Source: DASXRA01 sp036506155 (GTDB taxonomy: Bacteria; Actinomycetota; Actinomycetes; Mycobacteriales; Jatrophihabitantaceae). From it: DNA of 64,000 bases. A program made the translations under genes and the position numbers. Numbering within the stretch: the first letter of the stretch is position 1; the number at the start of each line of letters is the position of its first letter. The DNA lies in contig DASXSF010000149.1 in assembly GCA_036506155.1 (NCBI GenBank), positions 1 through 64,000 of the forward strand, written 5' to 3'. Positions 32,874 through 41,980 of the stretch are shown here, in pieces. Below the pieces are notes generated by a model. It saw only the letters and a program-made list of their open reading frames with translations, made no database searches and was not told where the DNA came from.

Positions 32874-33490
32874 ACGTCGTACACCTGGTGCGCCACGGCG
32901 AGGTCTACAACCCGCGCCGGGTGCTCTACGGGCGGCTGCCCGGCTTCACGTTGTCGCAGCGTGGCGTCGAACAGGCGGAGCTGGCCGCCCGGTTCCTGGC
33001 CGAACGCAACATCGGCTACATCGTTTCGTCCCCGCTCGAACGCGCACAGCAGACCGCGCAGCCGCTGGCCCGCAAGCTCGGCCTGCCCGTTGCCATCGAC
33101 GAGCGGCTCATCGAGGCCGGCAATCATCTTGAGGGCAAGCAGGTCGCCGGCGGACCGGGGCTGCTCACCGATCTGTCCAATTGGAAGTACTTCCGCAATC
33201 CGCTCCGGCCGTCCTGGGGCGAGCCGTACATCGAGATCGCCCAGCGGGTGCTCGCCGCGGCCCGGGATGCCCGCGACGCGGCGGACGGACGCGAGGCCGT
33301 ATGCGTCAGCCATCAGTTGCCGATCTGGGTGGCCCGCCGGTACGTGCAGGGCCAGCACCTGTTCCATGACCCACGGCGGCGCCAATGCGCACTCGGCTCG
33401 GTGACATCGTTCACGTTCGTCCGCGACGTCGTGGTCCGCGTCGACTACGTCGAGCCGGCCGGCTCCAGCAGCGGGGCCGCCGGAGCATGA
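32870..33490 (+). CDS. histidine phosphatase superfamily protein
   Basis: 206 residues starting at ATG 32870 within the hemL stop. Phosphoglycerate-mutase-like: VVHLVRHGEVYNP (phospho-His ~8), SPLERAQQTAQPLA and CVSHQLPIWVARRY (second His). It lacks the long dPGM insert, so it is a phosphatase of small molecules or proteins, not a glycolytic mutase. The same gene follows hemL in M. tuberculosis (Rv0525). The substrate is unknown. Confidence 0.88.
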   Translation: MNVVHLVRHGEVYNPRRVLYGRLPGFTLSQRGVEQAELAARFLAERNIGYIVSSPLERAQQTAQPLARKLGLPVAIDERLIEAGNHLEGKQVAGGPGLLTDLSNWKYFRNPLRPSWGEPYIEIAQRVLAAARDARDAADGREAVCVSHQLPIWVARRYVQGQHLFHDPRRRQCALGSVTSFTFVRDVVVRVDYVEPAGSSSGAAGA

Positions 33491-33495
33491 CTCGT

Positions 33496-33535
33496 CCCGC
33501 CTGGGCGTGGCTGTGCGCGCGAGCGCTCATCGCAG
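33496..33535 (+). repeat. short (40-bp) version of the dispersed ~120-bp repeat
   Basis: It begins TCCCGCCTGGGCG and ends GCGCGAGCGCTCATCGC (33517-33533), the two ends of the long copies, with the middle missing. It lies in the junction between the phosphatase stop (33490) and resA (33582). Confidence 0.6.
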
Positions 33536-33581
33536 CCCCCCGGCGTGGGCTCTCCAGGTTCGTCTTGCACACTGTCTGTTG

Positions 33582-34154
33582 ATGAAGCGCCTGTTCGTAC
33601 TGCTCGTGGGCGCGCTCGTTCTGGCGGCCTGCTCCGGGGGGAAGGACGCCGTTGACCAGGGCGCCGGCGGGCAGTTCCGGTACCACGACGTCACCGCACG
33701 CGGGAAGACGATCCCGGCTGCCGATCGCCGGACGGTCGGCAATGTGAGCGGTGAGCTGCTCGGCGGTGGCATGTTCAGCCTCGCCGCGCAGAAGGGCAAG
33801 GTCGTCGTTCTCAACTTCTGGGGTTCCTGGTGCGGACCGTGCCAGATCGAGAGCCCGCAATTCGACTCGCTCTACCGCACGGTCAAGTCCAAGGGCGTCC
33901 AGTTCGTCGGCCTCGACGTCAAAGAGACGACGCAGAGCAAGCCCGAGGCATTCATCAAGGACAATCACATCACGTACCCGAACGTCTGGGACCCCAAGGC
34001 GAAGAGCGCGATCCAGCTAGGCAAGGTGCCGATGGTCGGCCTGCCGTGGACGGTGGTCGTAGACAAGGACCAGCGCGTCGCCGCTGTATACAGCGGCCCT
34101 GTGTTGCCGGCCGATCTGCAGCCGGTGCTGAACTCCCTGATCGCTGAGCCGTGA
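33582..34154 (+). CDS. thiol-disulfide oxidoreductase lipoprotein, TlpA/ResA family
   Basis: ResA keeps the CxxCH cysteines of apocytochrome c reduced for heme attachment outside the membrane. 190 residues: a lipoprotein signal with lipobox LAAC (Cys ~17), then a thioredoxin domain with NFWGSWCGPCQIESP (CxxC ~87-90) and the cis-Pro in GLPWTVVVD. ATG 33582 gives a good signal peptide. First of four cytochrome c genes. The stop TGA lies inside the 58-bp element at 34146. Confidence 0.92.
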   Translation: MKRLFVLLVGALVLAACSGGKDAVDQGAGGQFRYHDVTARGKTIPAADRRTVGNVSGELLGGGMFSLAAQKGKVVVLNFWGSWCGPCQIESPQFDSLYRTVKSKGVQFVGLDVKETTQSKPEAFIKDNHITYPNVWDPKAKSAIQLGKVPMVGLPWTVVVDKDQRVAAVYSGPVLPADLQPVLNSLIAEP

Positions 34155-34231
34155 CCGAGGATCGCAGGGTCGTCGCGCCGGGCCGAGAACCGCAGGCCAC
34201 GGCGGGTTCATCGCGCCGGACGGCACCGTGA
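34146..34231 (+). repeat. 58-bp dispersed element, copy 2, between resA and ccdA
   Basis: The element 34146-34203 pairs with 10048-10105. Its GAGCCGTGACC holds the resA stop (TGA 34152-34154) and a GTG at 34151. That GTG opens a 26-codon frame (VTEDRRVVAPGRE...) ending in TGA at 34229-34231, which overlaps the ccdA start as GTGA. Thus resA, this frame and ccdA are linked by two GTGA overlaps. Confidence 0.75.
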
Positions 34232-34986
34232 ACGTCGTCGCCAGCGGCTTCTCCAACACCGTCACTGACGGCTCGCTCGTCGCTGCCGCCGGCGTCGCGG
34301 CACTTGTCGGGCTGATCGGGTTCCTGTCGCCGTGCGTGCTGCCGCTGGTACCCGGCTATCTGTCGTACGTGGCGGGCCTGTCCGGCGACCGTGAGCGCCG
34401 TCCGGGCCGCGTCCTCATCGGGGCGCTGCTGTTCGTGCTGGGCTTCACCGCCATCTTCGTCGCCGAGGGTGCCCTGTTCGGCAGCTTCGGCCAGCTGCTG
34501 CGCGACCACACGGTCACGATCGAGCGCATCTTCGGGGTGCTGACGATCGTGCTCGGGCTGGTCTTTCTGGGCCAGATCCCGTTCCTGCAACGCGAGTACC
34601 GATTCCACCAGTTGCCCCGGGCCGGCCTGGTCGGCGCGCCGCTGCTCGGCATCGCGTTCGGTGTCGGCTGGCTGCCCTGCCTCACGCCGACACTCGGCGC
34701 CGTGACCGGCCTCGCGTACAGCGAATCGACGGCGGCGCGCGGGGCGCTGCTCATGGTCTTCTACTGCCTCGGCCTGGGCATCCCGTTCCTGCTGGTGGCG
34801 GCCGGCCTCGGCTGGGTCTCCAGTGCGCTCGGGTTCGTCCGGCGGCACGGCCGGGCGGTGAGCCAGATCGGCGGCGTCGTGCTGATCGTCATCGGCATCC
34901 TGCTCGTGACCGGTACCTGGGACCACTGGATGATCCAGTTGCGCGACGTCTTCAACCGGCACCCCGGCGTCGGGGCAAATCTATGA
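34228..34986 (+). CDS. ccdA: cytochrome c biogenesis thiol transporter
   Basis: CcdA carries reducing power from cytoplasmic thioredoxin across the membrane to ResA. 252 residues and six membrane helices. The two redox cysteines are in SPCVLPLVPGY (helix 1) and GWLPCLTPTLG (helix 4), each in the family's Pro-flanked context. The GTG start overlaps the TGA of a short frame in the 58-bp repeat. The stop overlaps resB (ATGA). Confidence 0.94.
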   Translation: MNVVASGFSNTVTDGSLVAAAGVAALVGLIGFLSPCVLPLVPGYLSYVAGLSGDRERRPGRVLIGALLFVLGFTAIFVAEGALFGSFGQLLRDHTVTIERIFGVLTIVLGLVFLGQIPFLQREYRFHQLPRAGLVGAPLLGIAFGVGWLPCLTPTLGAVTGLAYSESTAARGALLMVFYCLGLGIPFLLVAAGLGWVSSALGFVRRHGRAVSQIGGVVLIVIGILLVTGTWDHWMIQLRDVFNRHPGVGANL

Positions 34987-36533
34987 GGTACGCGCGGCTC
35001 GCCTGGCGGCGGCTCATCAGCATGCGCACGGCACTCGTGTTGCTGTTCCTGCTCGCGCTTGCGGCCGTGCCGGGTTCGCTGCTTCCGCAGCGTCCGCTCA
35101 ATCCCGCCAAGGTCGACGCCTACCTGCACACTCACGGCGCGTGGGGCCGATTCCTGGACCGCATCGGGATGTTCGACGTGTTCGGCTCGGCGTGGTTCGC
35201 TGCGATCTACCTGCTGCTGTTCGTGTCGCTGGCCGGCTGCCTGGTGCCGCGTATACGGCAGCACGCCCGGGCCGTCGCCCGCAAGCCGCTGCCCGCGCCG
35301 AAGAACCTCGATCGGCTGCCCGAGTCGGGCAGTTTCACGTCGGGCGACACGCCGGAGGCGTACGCGCGCGCGGCGCGGGCCGTGCTCGGCCGGCGCTGGC
35401 GGATCGTGCAGCGCGACGAACCAGGCGGCGTCGTCACGCTGTCCGCGGAGAAGGGCTACACGCGCGAGACCGGCAACCTGCTGTTCCACATCGCGCTGCT
35501 GACGGCACTCGTGCTCATCGCAGTGGGACGCCTCTTCAGTTACCAGGGGTCCGTGATCGTCCAGCAGGGGCAGGGGTTCTGCAACTCCCCGACGGCGTAC
35601 GACTCGTGGCGTCCGGGTCGGATGGCCGCCGACGGGCGGATCGGCCCGGCGCCGTTCTGCATCGACTCGCTCAACAGTTTCACCGCGTCGTACCTGGCGG
35701 ACGGGCAGCCGTCGAAGTTCGCAGCCGACGTGACGTACTCCAAGGTACGGTCGGACGGCACGGACGGACCGGCCGTCCATCACACGATCACCGTCAACCA
35801 CCCGCTGCGGCTCGAGGGTGACCGCGTCTACCTCATCAACCACGGCTTCGCGCCCAAGGTCACGGTGCGCATGCCGGACGGCTCGGTACAGCACGACCAG
35901 GCGACGTTTCTCCCCACCGATCCCACCACCTACCTCTCCGAGGGTGCGTTCCAGGAGCAGGGGCCGCAGGGCGCCGGCAAGGACGTCGGCATCGAGGGGT
36001 TCTTCGCGCCGACGCCCACGGTCGGCAGCGACGGCGTGGTGACGTCGGTGTCGCCGCAGGTCGACAACCCGGTGCTGGGCGTCTTCGTCTACGAGGGCAC
36101 GCTGAACCCGAACGGCCTGCCGCAGTCGGTGTATTCGCTGAACAAAACCGAACTGCGCCGCATCGGGCAGGCCAACCTGCGGATCGGCCAGACCACCCGG
36201 ATGCCGAACGGCGTCACCGTCACGTTCGACGGCTGGGTGCCCTGGGTGAGCCTTTCGGTGTCGCACGACCCGACACAGGGCTACCTGCTGATCGTCGCCG
36301 TGGCCGCTGTCGTCGGGCTGATCGGGTCGCTCGCGGTGCGGCGCCGCCGGCTGTGGCTGCGGATCACCCCGGCGCCTGCCCAGAAACCGGGCTCACCTAC
36401 CGTGGTGGCGGTGGGCGGGCTGGCCCGCAGCGATACGGGCAACTTCACCACGGAGTTCGCCGGCACGCTGTCCCGGCTACGCGACGCCGCGACGCCGGTC
36501 GAACCAGCGCTTGTCGGCGCAGGGAAGGAGTGA
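34983..36533 (+). CDS. resB: cytochrome c biogenesis protein ResB
   Basis: ResB is half of the system II heme-handling/cytochrome c synthetase complex. 516 residues. Three N-terminal membrane helices (about residues 13-30, 63-83, 158-178), a long outside domain and a last helix (~425-445) followed by a cytoplasmic tail. LLFLLALAAVPGSLLPQRPLNP and ETGNLLFHIALL (likely heme-related His) are family landmarks. It overlaps ccdA at the start and is followed at once by ccsB. Confidence 0.93.
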   Translation: MRYARLAWRRLISMRTALVLLFLLALAAVPGSLLPQRPLNPAKVDAYLHTHGAWGRFLDRIGMFDVFGSAWFAAIYLLLFVSLAGCLVPRIRQHARAVARKPLPAPKNLDRLPESGSFTSGDTPEAYARAARAVLGRRWRIVQRDEPGGVVTLSAEKGYTRETGNLLFHIALLTALVLIAVGRLFSYQGSVIVQQGQGFCNSPTAYDSWRPGRMAADGRIGPAPFCIDSLNSFTASYLADGQPSKFAADVTYSKVRSDGTDGPAVHHTITVNHPLRLEGDRVYLINHGFAPKVTVRMPDGSVQHDQATFLPTDPTTYLSEGAFQEQGPQGAGKDVGIEGFFAPTPTVGSDGVVTSVSPQVDNPVLGVFVYEGTLNPNGLPQSVYSLNKTELRRIGQANLRIGQTTRMPNGVTVTFDGWVPWVSLSVSHDPTQGYLLIVAVAAVVGLIGSLAVRRRRLWLRITPAPAQKPGSPTVVAVGGLARSDTGNFTTEFAGTLSRLRDAATPVEPALVGAGKE

Positions 36534-36535
36534 CG

Positions 36536-37543
36536 GTGGCGGTCAACACGGGGCTCGCGCACCTGTCCGACGGGCTGTTCACCACGGCGATCGCCACGTA
36601 CGCGATCGCGATGGCGTGCTATACCGCCGAGTACGCGTTCGGCCGTCGCGGCCGGGTGGCGGCCACGTCGCGCATTGAGACGCGGGTGCTCGTCGGAGCC
36701 GGCGGCCCGTCCGTCGACGAGCGGACTGCCGTCGAACCTCCGACCGCCCGCCGCAGCGACCGCCGCACGGCCGGCGAGCGGCTGGGACGCCTCGCCGTCG
36801 TCCTCACCGTCGTCGGCGCCGCGATCCACCTCTCCTCCATAACACTGCGCGGCGTTGCTGCCGATCGCGTGCCGTGGGGCAACATGTACGAGTTCTCCTC
36901 CGTGGTCGGCGTCATCGCGGTACTCGCGTTCCTCGGCGCCCTGTGGCGGGCGCCGCAGATCCGCTACATCGGCGTATTCGTGATGCTGCCGGTGATCTTG
37001 CTGATGTTCCTGGCAGGAACGGTGCTCTACGCCAAGGACGCCCCGCTGGTGCCGGCGCTTCAGTCGTACTGGCTCGCGATCCATGTGACGGCGGCGGCGG
37101 GCTCGGAGGGCATTCTCATCACGAGCGCGGTGTTCACGGTGCTGTTCTTGATCCGTCAGCGCTACGAGGCGGTGACAGCTCGGGCCGGCCGGCTGCGCTT
37201 CCCGGTGACGCTCGGGGCGCGGCTGCCCGCGCCGGAGACCCTGGACAAGGTGGCGTACCGGACGGTGGCGTTCGCGTTCCCGATCTACACGTTCGGCGTG
37301 ATCGCGGGCGCCATCTGGGCCGAGGCCGCGTGGGGACGCTACTGGGGCTGGGATCCCAAGGAGACGTGGGCGTTCATCGCTTGGGTCGTGTACGCCGCGT
37401 ACCTACACGCGCGGGCCACGGCGGGTTGGAGAGGCCGTTCCGCCGCCTGGATCAACCTGCTCGGATTCGGCGCCATGACGTTCAACTTCTTCGTGGTGAA
37501 CATCGTCATCTCCGGCCTGCACTCCTACGCCGGCCTCAACTAA
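36536..37543 (+). CDS. ccsB: cytochrome c synthetase subunit CcsB (CcsA family)
   Basis: CcsB/CcsA presents heme for attachment to cytochrome c at the outer face of the membrane. 335 residues with about eight membrane helices. The heme-binding tryptophan-rich motif reads WGRYWGWDPKETWAFIAW (~residues 263-280), flanked by conserved histidines (LAIHVTAAAGSE; GLHSYAG). GTG 36536 is placed 5 nt after AAGGAG. GTG 36530 overlaps the resB stop and is an alternative. It ends directly before a dispersed repeat. Confidence 0.94.
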   Translation: MAVNTGLAHLSDGLFTTAIATYAIAMACYTAEYAFGRRGRVAATSRIETRVLVGAGGPSVDERTAVEPPTARRSDRRTAGERLGRLAVVLTVVGAAIHLSSITLRGVAADRVPWGNMYEFSSVVGVIAVLAFLGALWRAPQIRYIGVFVMLPVILLMFLAGTVLYAKDAPLVPALQSYWLAIHVTAAAGSEGILITSAVFTVLFLIRQRYEAVTARAGRLRFPVTLGARLPAPETLDKVAYRTVAFAFPIYTFGVIAGAIWAEAAWGRYWGWDPKETWAFIAWVVYAAYLHARATAGWRGRSAAWINLLGFGAMTFNFFVVNIVISGLHSYAGLN

Positions 37544-37544
37544 T

Positions 37545-37666
37545 CCCGCCTGCGCGGATCCGTGTCTGCACCGCTCGCTTGCGCTCGGGTGCATCCCCGG
37601 CTCCGCACCGCGCTGGCGCGCGGGCCGCGTCGCGGCGGCGGGGCTGTTCGCGCGAGCGCTCATCGC
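37545..37666 (+). repeat. ~120-bp dispersed repeat, long copy 2
   Basis: It starts one base after the ccsB stop (37543) and ends 14 bp before the pfkB stop, filling the space between convergent genes. It begins CCCGCCTGCGCGGATCC, has GGCTCCGCACCGCG in the middle and ends TTCGCGCGAGCGCTCATCGC. It aligns over its length with 14599-14718 (reverse) and 46544-46665. Confidence 0.85.
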
Positions 37667-37680
37667 CATCGGCGGATGAG

Positions 37681-38721
37681 TTATGCGTCCGAGGTGCGGG
37701 CGATCGTGGCGCTGGCGCGGCGGACCGCGCGTACCGGGCCTTCGGGCAGCACGTCGGCCAGGAAGTCGTAGCCGTGCGCGAATACTCCGGCGGCCCGCGA
37801 CCCGGACCGGGCGCGCTCCTGGGTGGCGGTCAGCCAGTCGGCAAGGTCGCCCCAGCCCGGCGCCGCGAGGGAGCCGCCCACCTGTTGCACGGAGAGGGCC
37901 GCGCACAGGTTGGCGAACGCCAGTCGATGCCGCAGCGGCCACTCGCGCAATGTTCCGAGGATGAACGCGGCGGCGAACACGTCGCCCGCGCCTGTGGCGT
38001 CCACCTCGTTGACCGGCAGGGACGGCACCCACTCCTCCTCGCCCGTCGTGGAATCGATCGCGATGGACCCTTGCCCACCGCAGGTCACGACGGCGATCGG
38101 CACCGCATCAGCGAGCCGCAGCAGCGCCGCACGCGGGTCAGACGTTCGGGTGTAGGCCATCGCCTCGTCGCTGTTCGGCATGAACCCGTAGAAGTTGTCG
38201 AGCTGATCGAACAGGTCGGCCGACCACTGCTCGCTCGGATCCCAGCCGACGTCGCCGAACAGCCGCATCCCTTGCGCTCGGGCCTTGGCCACCCACCCCT
38301 CGGACCTGTCGCCCAGATGCGCCACCGCCGCGGCCGCTCGCGGCGGGTCGCCCACCATTTCGCTCGGCGGTACCGGCAACGGGTGGCTGTGCGTGACCAT
38401 CGTGCGATCGCGCTGCACTGCCAGCGAGACGGTGACCGGCGAGTGCCAGTCGACGAATCGGCGCGACCGGGACAGATCGACGCCCTCCTGCTCGGACAGC
38501 GTGCGCCACAGGAAATCGCCGTACAGGTCGTCGCCGAACCCGGCCGCCAAGCTGGTGCGCAGCCCGAGCCGGCTCGCCGCGACTGCGAGGTTGGCGATTC
38601 CGCCAGGACAGGTACCCATTCCCTCGGCCATCACCTCGGTGCCCCGCTCGAGCGGCCCGGCGAGGCCCGTGAGCACCACGTCGACGAACACGGTGCCCTG
38701 GAGGAAGACGTCGAATTCCAT
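37681..38721 (-). CDS. PfkB-family carbohydrate kinase
   Basis: PfkB kinases phosphorylate sugars or nucleosides with ATP. 346 residues: N-terminal GGIANLAVAASRLG (family motif 1), HSHPLPVP region, and C-terminal motif 2 DATGAGDVFAAAFILG with the catalytic Asp (~residue 264). It is divergent from a GH4 6-phospho-glycosidase with an 80-bp gap, which suggests handling of the same sugar. The exact substrate is not known. Confidence 0.9.
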   Translation of the reverse strand: MEFDVFLQGTVFVDVVLTGLAGPLERGTEVMAEGMGTCPGGIANLAVAASRLGLRTSLAAGFGDDLYGDFLWRTLSEQEGVDLSRSRRFVDWHSPVTVSLAVQRDRTMVTHSHPLPVPPSEMVGDPPRAAAAVAHLGDRSEGWVAKARAQGMRLFGDVGWDPSEQWSADLFDQLDNFYGFMPNSDEAMAYTRTSDPRAALLRLADAVPIAVVTCGGQGSIAIDSTTGEEEWVPSLPVNEVDATGAGDVFAAAFILGTLREWPLRHRLAFANLCAALSVQQVGGSLAAPGWGDLADWLTATQERARSGSRAAGVFAHGYDFLADVLPEGPVRAVRRASATIARTSDA

Positions 38722-38801
38722 GTGACCGGTCTACTCTCTGAGCGCACCGGTGGGCATCACGCGCTTGCGGGAATCTCAGACATGACGGCTGCGGCGGCGG
38801 C

Positions 38802-40115
38802 ATGAAGCTGGCGGTCCTGGGTGGCGGCGGGTTCCGCGTCCCCCAGGTGTACGCCGCACTGCTCGGCGACCCGCTGATCGACGAGGTGGCGCTGTACGAC
38901 CCCGCGCCGGATCGGCTCGCCGTGATACAGACTGTGCTGGCCCAGCAGGCCGACGGTGTTGACAATGCCCCGCGCGTGACGTGTACAGCTGAGCTGGACA
39001 CTGCGCTTGACGGGGCGCGCTTCGTGTTCTCCGCGATGCGGGTCGGCGGCCTGTCGGCGCGCACGCACGACGAGCGCGTCGCGTTGCGACTGGGCGTGCT
39101 GGGTCAGGAGACGACCGGGCCGGGGGGCATCGCGTTCGGGCTGCGCACGATTCCGGTTGCGATGCGGTTGGCCACACGGGTCGCGGACATTGCGCCGGAC
39201 GCATACGTCATCAACTTCACCAACCCGGCTGGGATGATCACCGAGGCGATGCAGCGCGTGCTCGGCGATCGGGTTGTCGGCGTCTGCGACACGCCGTCCG
39301 GGTTGGTACGCAGGGTGGCTCACGCGCTCGGCCGCAACGATGTACAGCCTGACTATATAGGGCTCAATCACCTTGGTTGGCTGCGTCGTGCGCTCGTCGG
39401 CGGGGGCGACGTGTTGCCCGAACTGCTAGCCTCCGACGATCGACTGGCGGCCCTCGAGGAGTCGGCGATCTTCGGGACCCCGTGGCTGCGCACGCTCGGG
39501 TGCATCCCGAACGAATACCTCTATTACTACTACTTCACCCGGGACGCGATCCGCTCGATCGTCTCGGGTGAAGCGACCCGGGGGGAGTTCCTGTTGCGCC
39601 AGCAGCAGGAGTTCTACACGGCCGCAGCCGGGGCGCCGGATCAGGCGCTCGCCCTATGGCGCCGTGCCGTTGACGAACGCAGCGCCCTGTACATGGCAGA
39701 GGCGAAGGGCGGGGCCGCGTCCACCCCGCACGGCGGCGGGTACGAGCAGGTGGCCCTTGCCGTGATGGTCGCCATCGCCCGCGACCAGAAGGCGACGATC
39801 ATCCTTAACGTGCGCAACGGTTCGGCGCTGCCCGGCCTGGACTCCGGCGCCGTCGTCGAGGTGCCGACTGTCGTCGACCGACTCGGCCTGCACCCGCTGC
39901 CGACATCCACGCCGGACCTCCAGCAGCTTGGGCTCATCCAGCAGGTGAAGGCCGTCGAACGACTGACGATCGAGGCGGCGCTGACCGGATCCCGCGACGC
40001 GGCGCTGAAAGCGTTCGCGCTGCACCCCCTCGTCGACTCGGTGTCGACCGCTCGCGAACTGCTCCGGGGCTACCTCGCCGCCATCCCCGAGCTGGCCACC
40101 GTATTGCGCATCTGA
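38802..40115 (+). CDS. GH4 6-phospho-beta-glucosidase-like enzyme
   Basis: GH4 enzymes open phosphorylated disaccharides by an NAD+ and Mn2+ dependent oxidation-elimination. 437 residues: NAD-binding LAVLGGGGFRVPQVY, NFTNPAGMITEAM, the metal-binding VCDTPSG (Cys) and IGLNHLGWL (His), and IPNEYLYYYYF. The Cys/His pair and GLNHLG are the family's catalytic centre. No phosphotransferase system gene is nearby. The ATG overlaps the TGA of a 7-codon frame (MTAAAAA), which may couple translation. Confidence 0.9.
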   Translation: MKLAVLGGGGFRVPQVYAALLGDPLIDEVALYDPAPDRLAVIQTVLAQQADGVDNAPRVTCTAELDTALDGARFVFSAMRVGGLSARTHDERVALRLGVLGQETTGPGGIAFGLRTIPVAMRLATRVADIAPDAYVINFTNPAGMITEAMQRVLGDRVVGVCDTPSGLVRRVAHALGRNDVQPDYIGLNHLGWLRRALVGGGDVLPELLASDDRLAALEESAIFGTPWLRTLGCIPNEYLYYYYFTRDAIRSIVSGEATRGEFLLRQQQEFYTAAAGAPDQALALWRRAVDERSALYMAEAKGGAASTPHGGGYEQVALAVMVAIARDQKATIILNVRNGSALPGLDSGAVVEVPTVVDRLGLHPLPTSTPDLQQLGLIQQVKAVERLTIEAALTGSRDAALKAFALHPLVDSVSTARELLRGYLAAIPELATVLRI

Positions 40116-40123
40116 GGTGCGCG

Positions 40124-41806
40124 TCAGTAGCCGGGGCCGATACCACTGCGCGGCACGGTAGCGAGCACCTGTTGCTGGTAATAGATCGGGCCGCCCTCGT
40201 CTGCGGTCACGCTCGACGGGTAGTGCGTCGACACCATGAGCGTGTAGACGTTTCCCGCGGAGATGGCCAGCGCGAAGTAGTCGCCGATGAACCCGCCGCC
40301 CGCCGGGCACGGGTCGAGACCGGCCGCGCACGGGTACTGGGACAGGCCGCCGAGGTGCTGCCCTGGCTGCTCCGGGTCCCAGGTGAACTTCGAGATCCGC
40401 ACGTTGCCGCCGATCGGCACGGCTCCGCTGCCGCTGTCCTTGTAGGCCTGCAGCGACGTGTCGACGCAGAAATTCGTGCGGCCCACGTCTGCGGGCAGGA
40501 CGCTCGGATCGCGCGGGCAAGCCTGGCGCCGGTCGTAGAACGCGACGGCCACGGCCCCGTTCGGGCCGGTCGCGACCGACGGCTGGAACTGGTCCGTGGG
40601 TACGCCCGGCGCGTCGACGTTGTCATTCACGATCACGGGTGCTGTCCAGGTGGCGCCGCCGTCGGTGGACTGGGTGAACTTGACGTCCGCCTGGCCGGCT
40701 ACGGCATCCCAGTCCTCGAAGGTGAGGTAGACGTGGTCGGGATAGGTGGGACTCGCGGCGAAGTTCTCCACGATGCCACTGCGGAAGCGCGTGTTCGGGT
40801 ACACCTCGCCGGGCGGGATCGTCACGGTCGTGATCGGCACGAACGGGCTGAACGTCTGCGCGTCGTCGTTGGAGCGGGCGACGTAGGTCGTCGACGACGT
40901 GCCGTTCGGCGGGAACGACACGACCGAGACGTACACGTTCCCGGCGGCGTCGATCTCCGGGTAGACGTAGGTGGCGCCGGCACTGACCTGCGACGGCGGC
41001 GTGATCGTGACTGCCTTGGCGAAAGTCTGGCCGCGGTCGTGGGAGACCGCCATGCGCACCTTGATCCCGCCGCCGTTGCCGTTGAAGACGGCCCACGCCG
41101 CGTAGACGTGGTCTTGGAACCTGTTGCCAACAATGTGGTTGACGGCGACCCACTGCTTGTCCTCGACATGCCCCAACTGCAGGGCCGAGGCATTGTTCGG
41201 CGGTTCGAGCGGCACGCCCCCGTTGCCCTTCACCCAGTGCCGGCCCATGTCGTCGCTGTAGGACACGTCGATCTCGCCGTCCGGGTGCAGCCTCGTCGCG
41301 TCGAAGAACGAGTTGTACGGCAGCATCGTCTGGTAGACCCGCCCCTTGGTGTCGAAGTCAGCGTTGGGGTCGGTGGTGTCGGTCCAACTTGGCGGCATGT
41401 CCTGCGTGCCGGTCGAAAGGCAGTCATAGCCCTGCACCTGGTTGTTGCCCGACGGCGCCCCGTTCAAGATCTGGTACGCACCCACGTAGAACATGTAGAA
41501 CGTCGAATACTTGTCGAAGAAGAACTTCGACGTGCCGACGAGATCCTCGGTTCCGGGCTTGACCGCGAGCCATGACTCCGAGTGGTTGGCATTGAACGGG
41601 CCCCCACGGCACGTCCCCGCTAATGGCACCCGCGAGCCCGGCGGCACCGGGTAGCCGGCGCCCGCCGTCGGCGAGCTTGCGACGACGTTCGCAAACGGCA
41701 CGCTCGACTGCCACGCGCCCGCGGGCGCAGCGGCGGACCCGGCCGCCGTCACGGCCAGGGGCGCCGCAAGGAAAATTGCGATGGTTGCCACGTGGAGTCG
41801 CTTCAT
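40124..41806 (-). CDS. secreted Asp-box (BNR/sialidase-like) protein
   Basis: A 560-residue exported protein: signal peptide (MKRLHVATIAIFLAAPLAVT... cut near AGSAAAPAG) and a beta-propeller with several Asp-box motifs of the SxDxGxTW kind: SYSDDMGRHWVKG, SHDRGQTFAKAV, SNDDAQTFSPF and STDGGATWTAP. The catalytic Arg triad of true sialidases is not recognisable, so the activity is unknown. Glycan binding or hydrolysis outside the cell is possible. ATG 41806 follows GGAGGAG. It is convergent with the GH4 gene, 8 bp apart. Confidence 0.82.
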   Translation of the reverse strand: MKRLHVATIAIFLAAPLAVTAAGSAAAPAGAWQSSVPFANVVASSPTAGAGYPVPPGSRVPLAGTCRGGPFNANHSESWLAVKPGTEDLVGTSKFFFDKYSTFYMFYVGAYQILNGAPSGNNQVQGYDCLSTGTQDMPPSWTDTTDPNADFDTKGRVYQTMLPYNSFFDATRLHPDGEIDVSYSDDMGRHWVKGNGGVPLEPPNNASALQLGHVEDKQWVAVNHIVGNRFQDHVYAAWAVFNGNGGGIKVRMAVSHDRGQTFAKAVTITPPSQVSAGATYVYPEIDAAGNVYVSVVSFPPNGTSSTTYVARSNDDAQTFSPFVPITTVTIPPGEVYPNTRFRSGIVENFAASPTYPDHVYLTFEDWDAVAGQADVKFTQSTDGGATWTAPVIVNDNVDAPGVPTDQFQPSVATGPNGAVAVAFYDRRQACPRDPSVLPADVGRTNFCVDTSLQAYKDSGSGAVPIGGNVRISKFTWDPEQPGQHLGGLSQYPCAAGLDPCPAGGGFIGDYFALAISAGNVYTLMVSTHYPSSVTADEGGPIYYQQQVLATVPRSGIGPGY

Positions 41807-41980
41807 GTCTCCTCCAGCCTCAGCTAGCCAGCCTGGCCCTGCCGCGGCGGCGGCACAAGGGCGTGCGGGCGCATCGCACGGGTAGCGCGCAGGATCGAAG
41901 ACATGCACGTTCATCATCTGGTGCGCGACATGCACCGCAGCCAGAACTTCTAAGCGCGAACTAGTTCGCCGAGTGCGAGC

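Noticed and set aside
10053..34231. The 30- and 26-codon frames in the 58-bp repeats as a conserved peptide family
   Set aside because: The few differences between the copies change the amino acids, so there is no sign of selection on a peptide.
36874..38805. A 643-codon open frame on the plus strand
   Set aside because: It runs through ccsB in another frame and antisense to the PfkB gene, both of which have clear family motifs. Its translation is Arg/Ala/Gly-rich without domains, as expected for GC-rich shadow frames.
38782..38805. A 7-codon frame (MTAAAAA) before the GH4 gene as a regulatory leader peptide
   Set aside because: It has no hairpin or codon bias for attenuation. It is noted only as a possible coupling device.
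40124..41806. Calling the secreted Asp-box protein a sialidase
   Set aside because: The Asp boxes are clear but the catalytic arginines and the FRIP motif are not recognisable.
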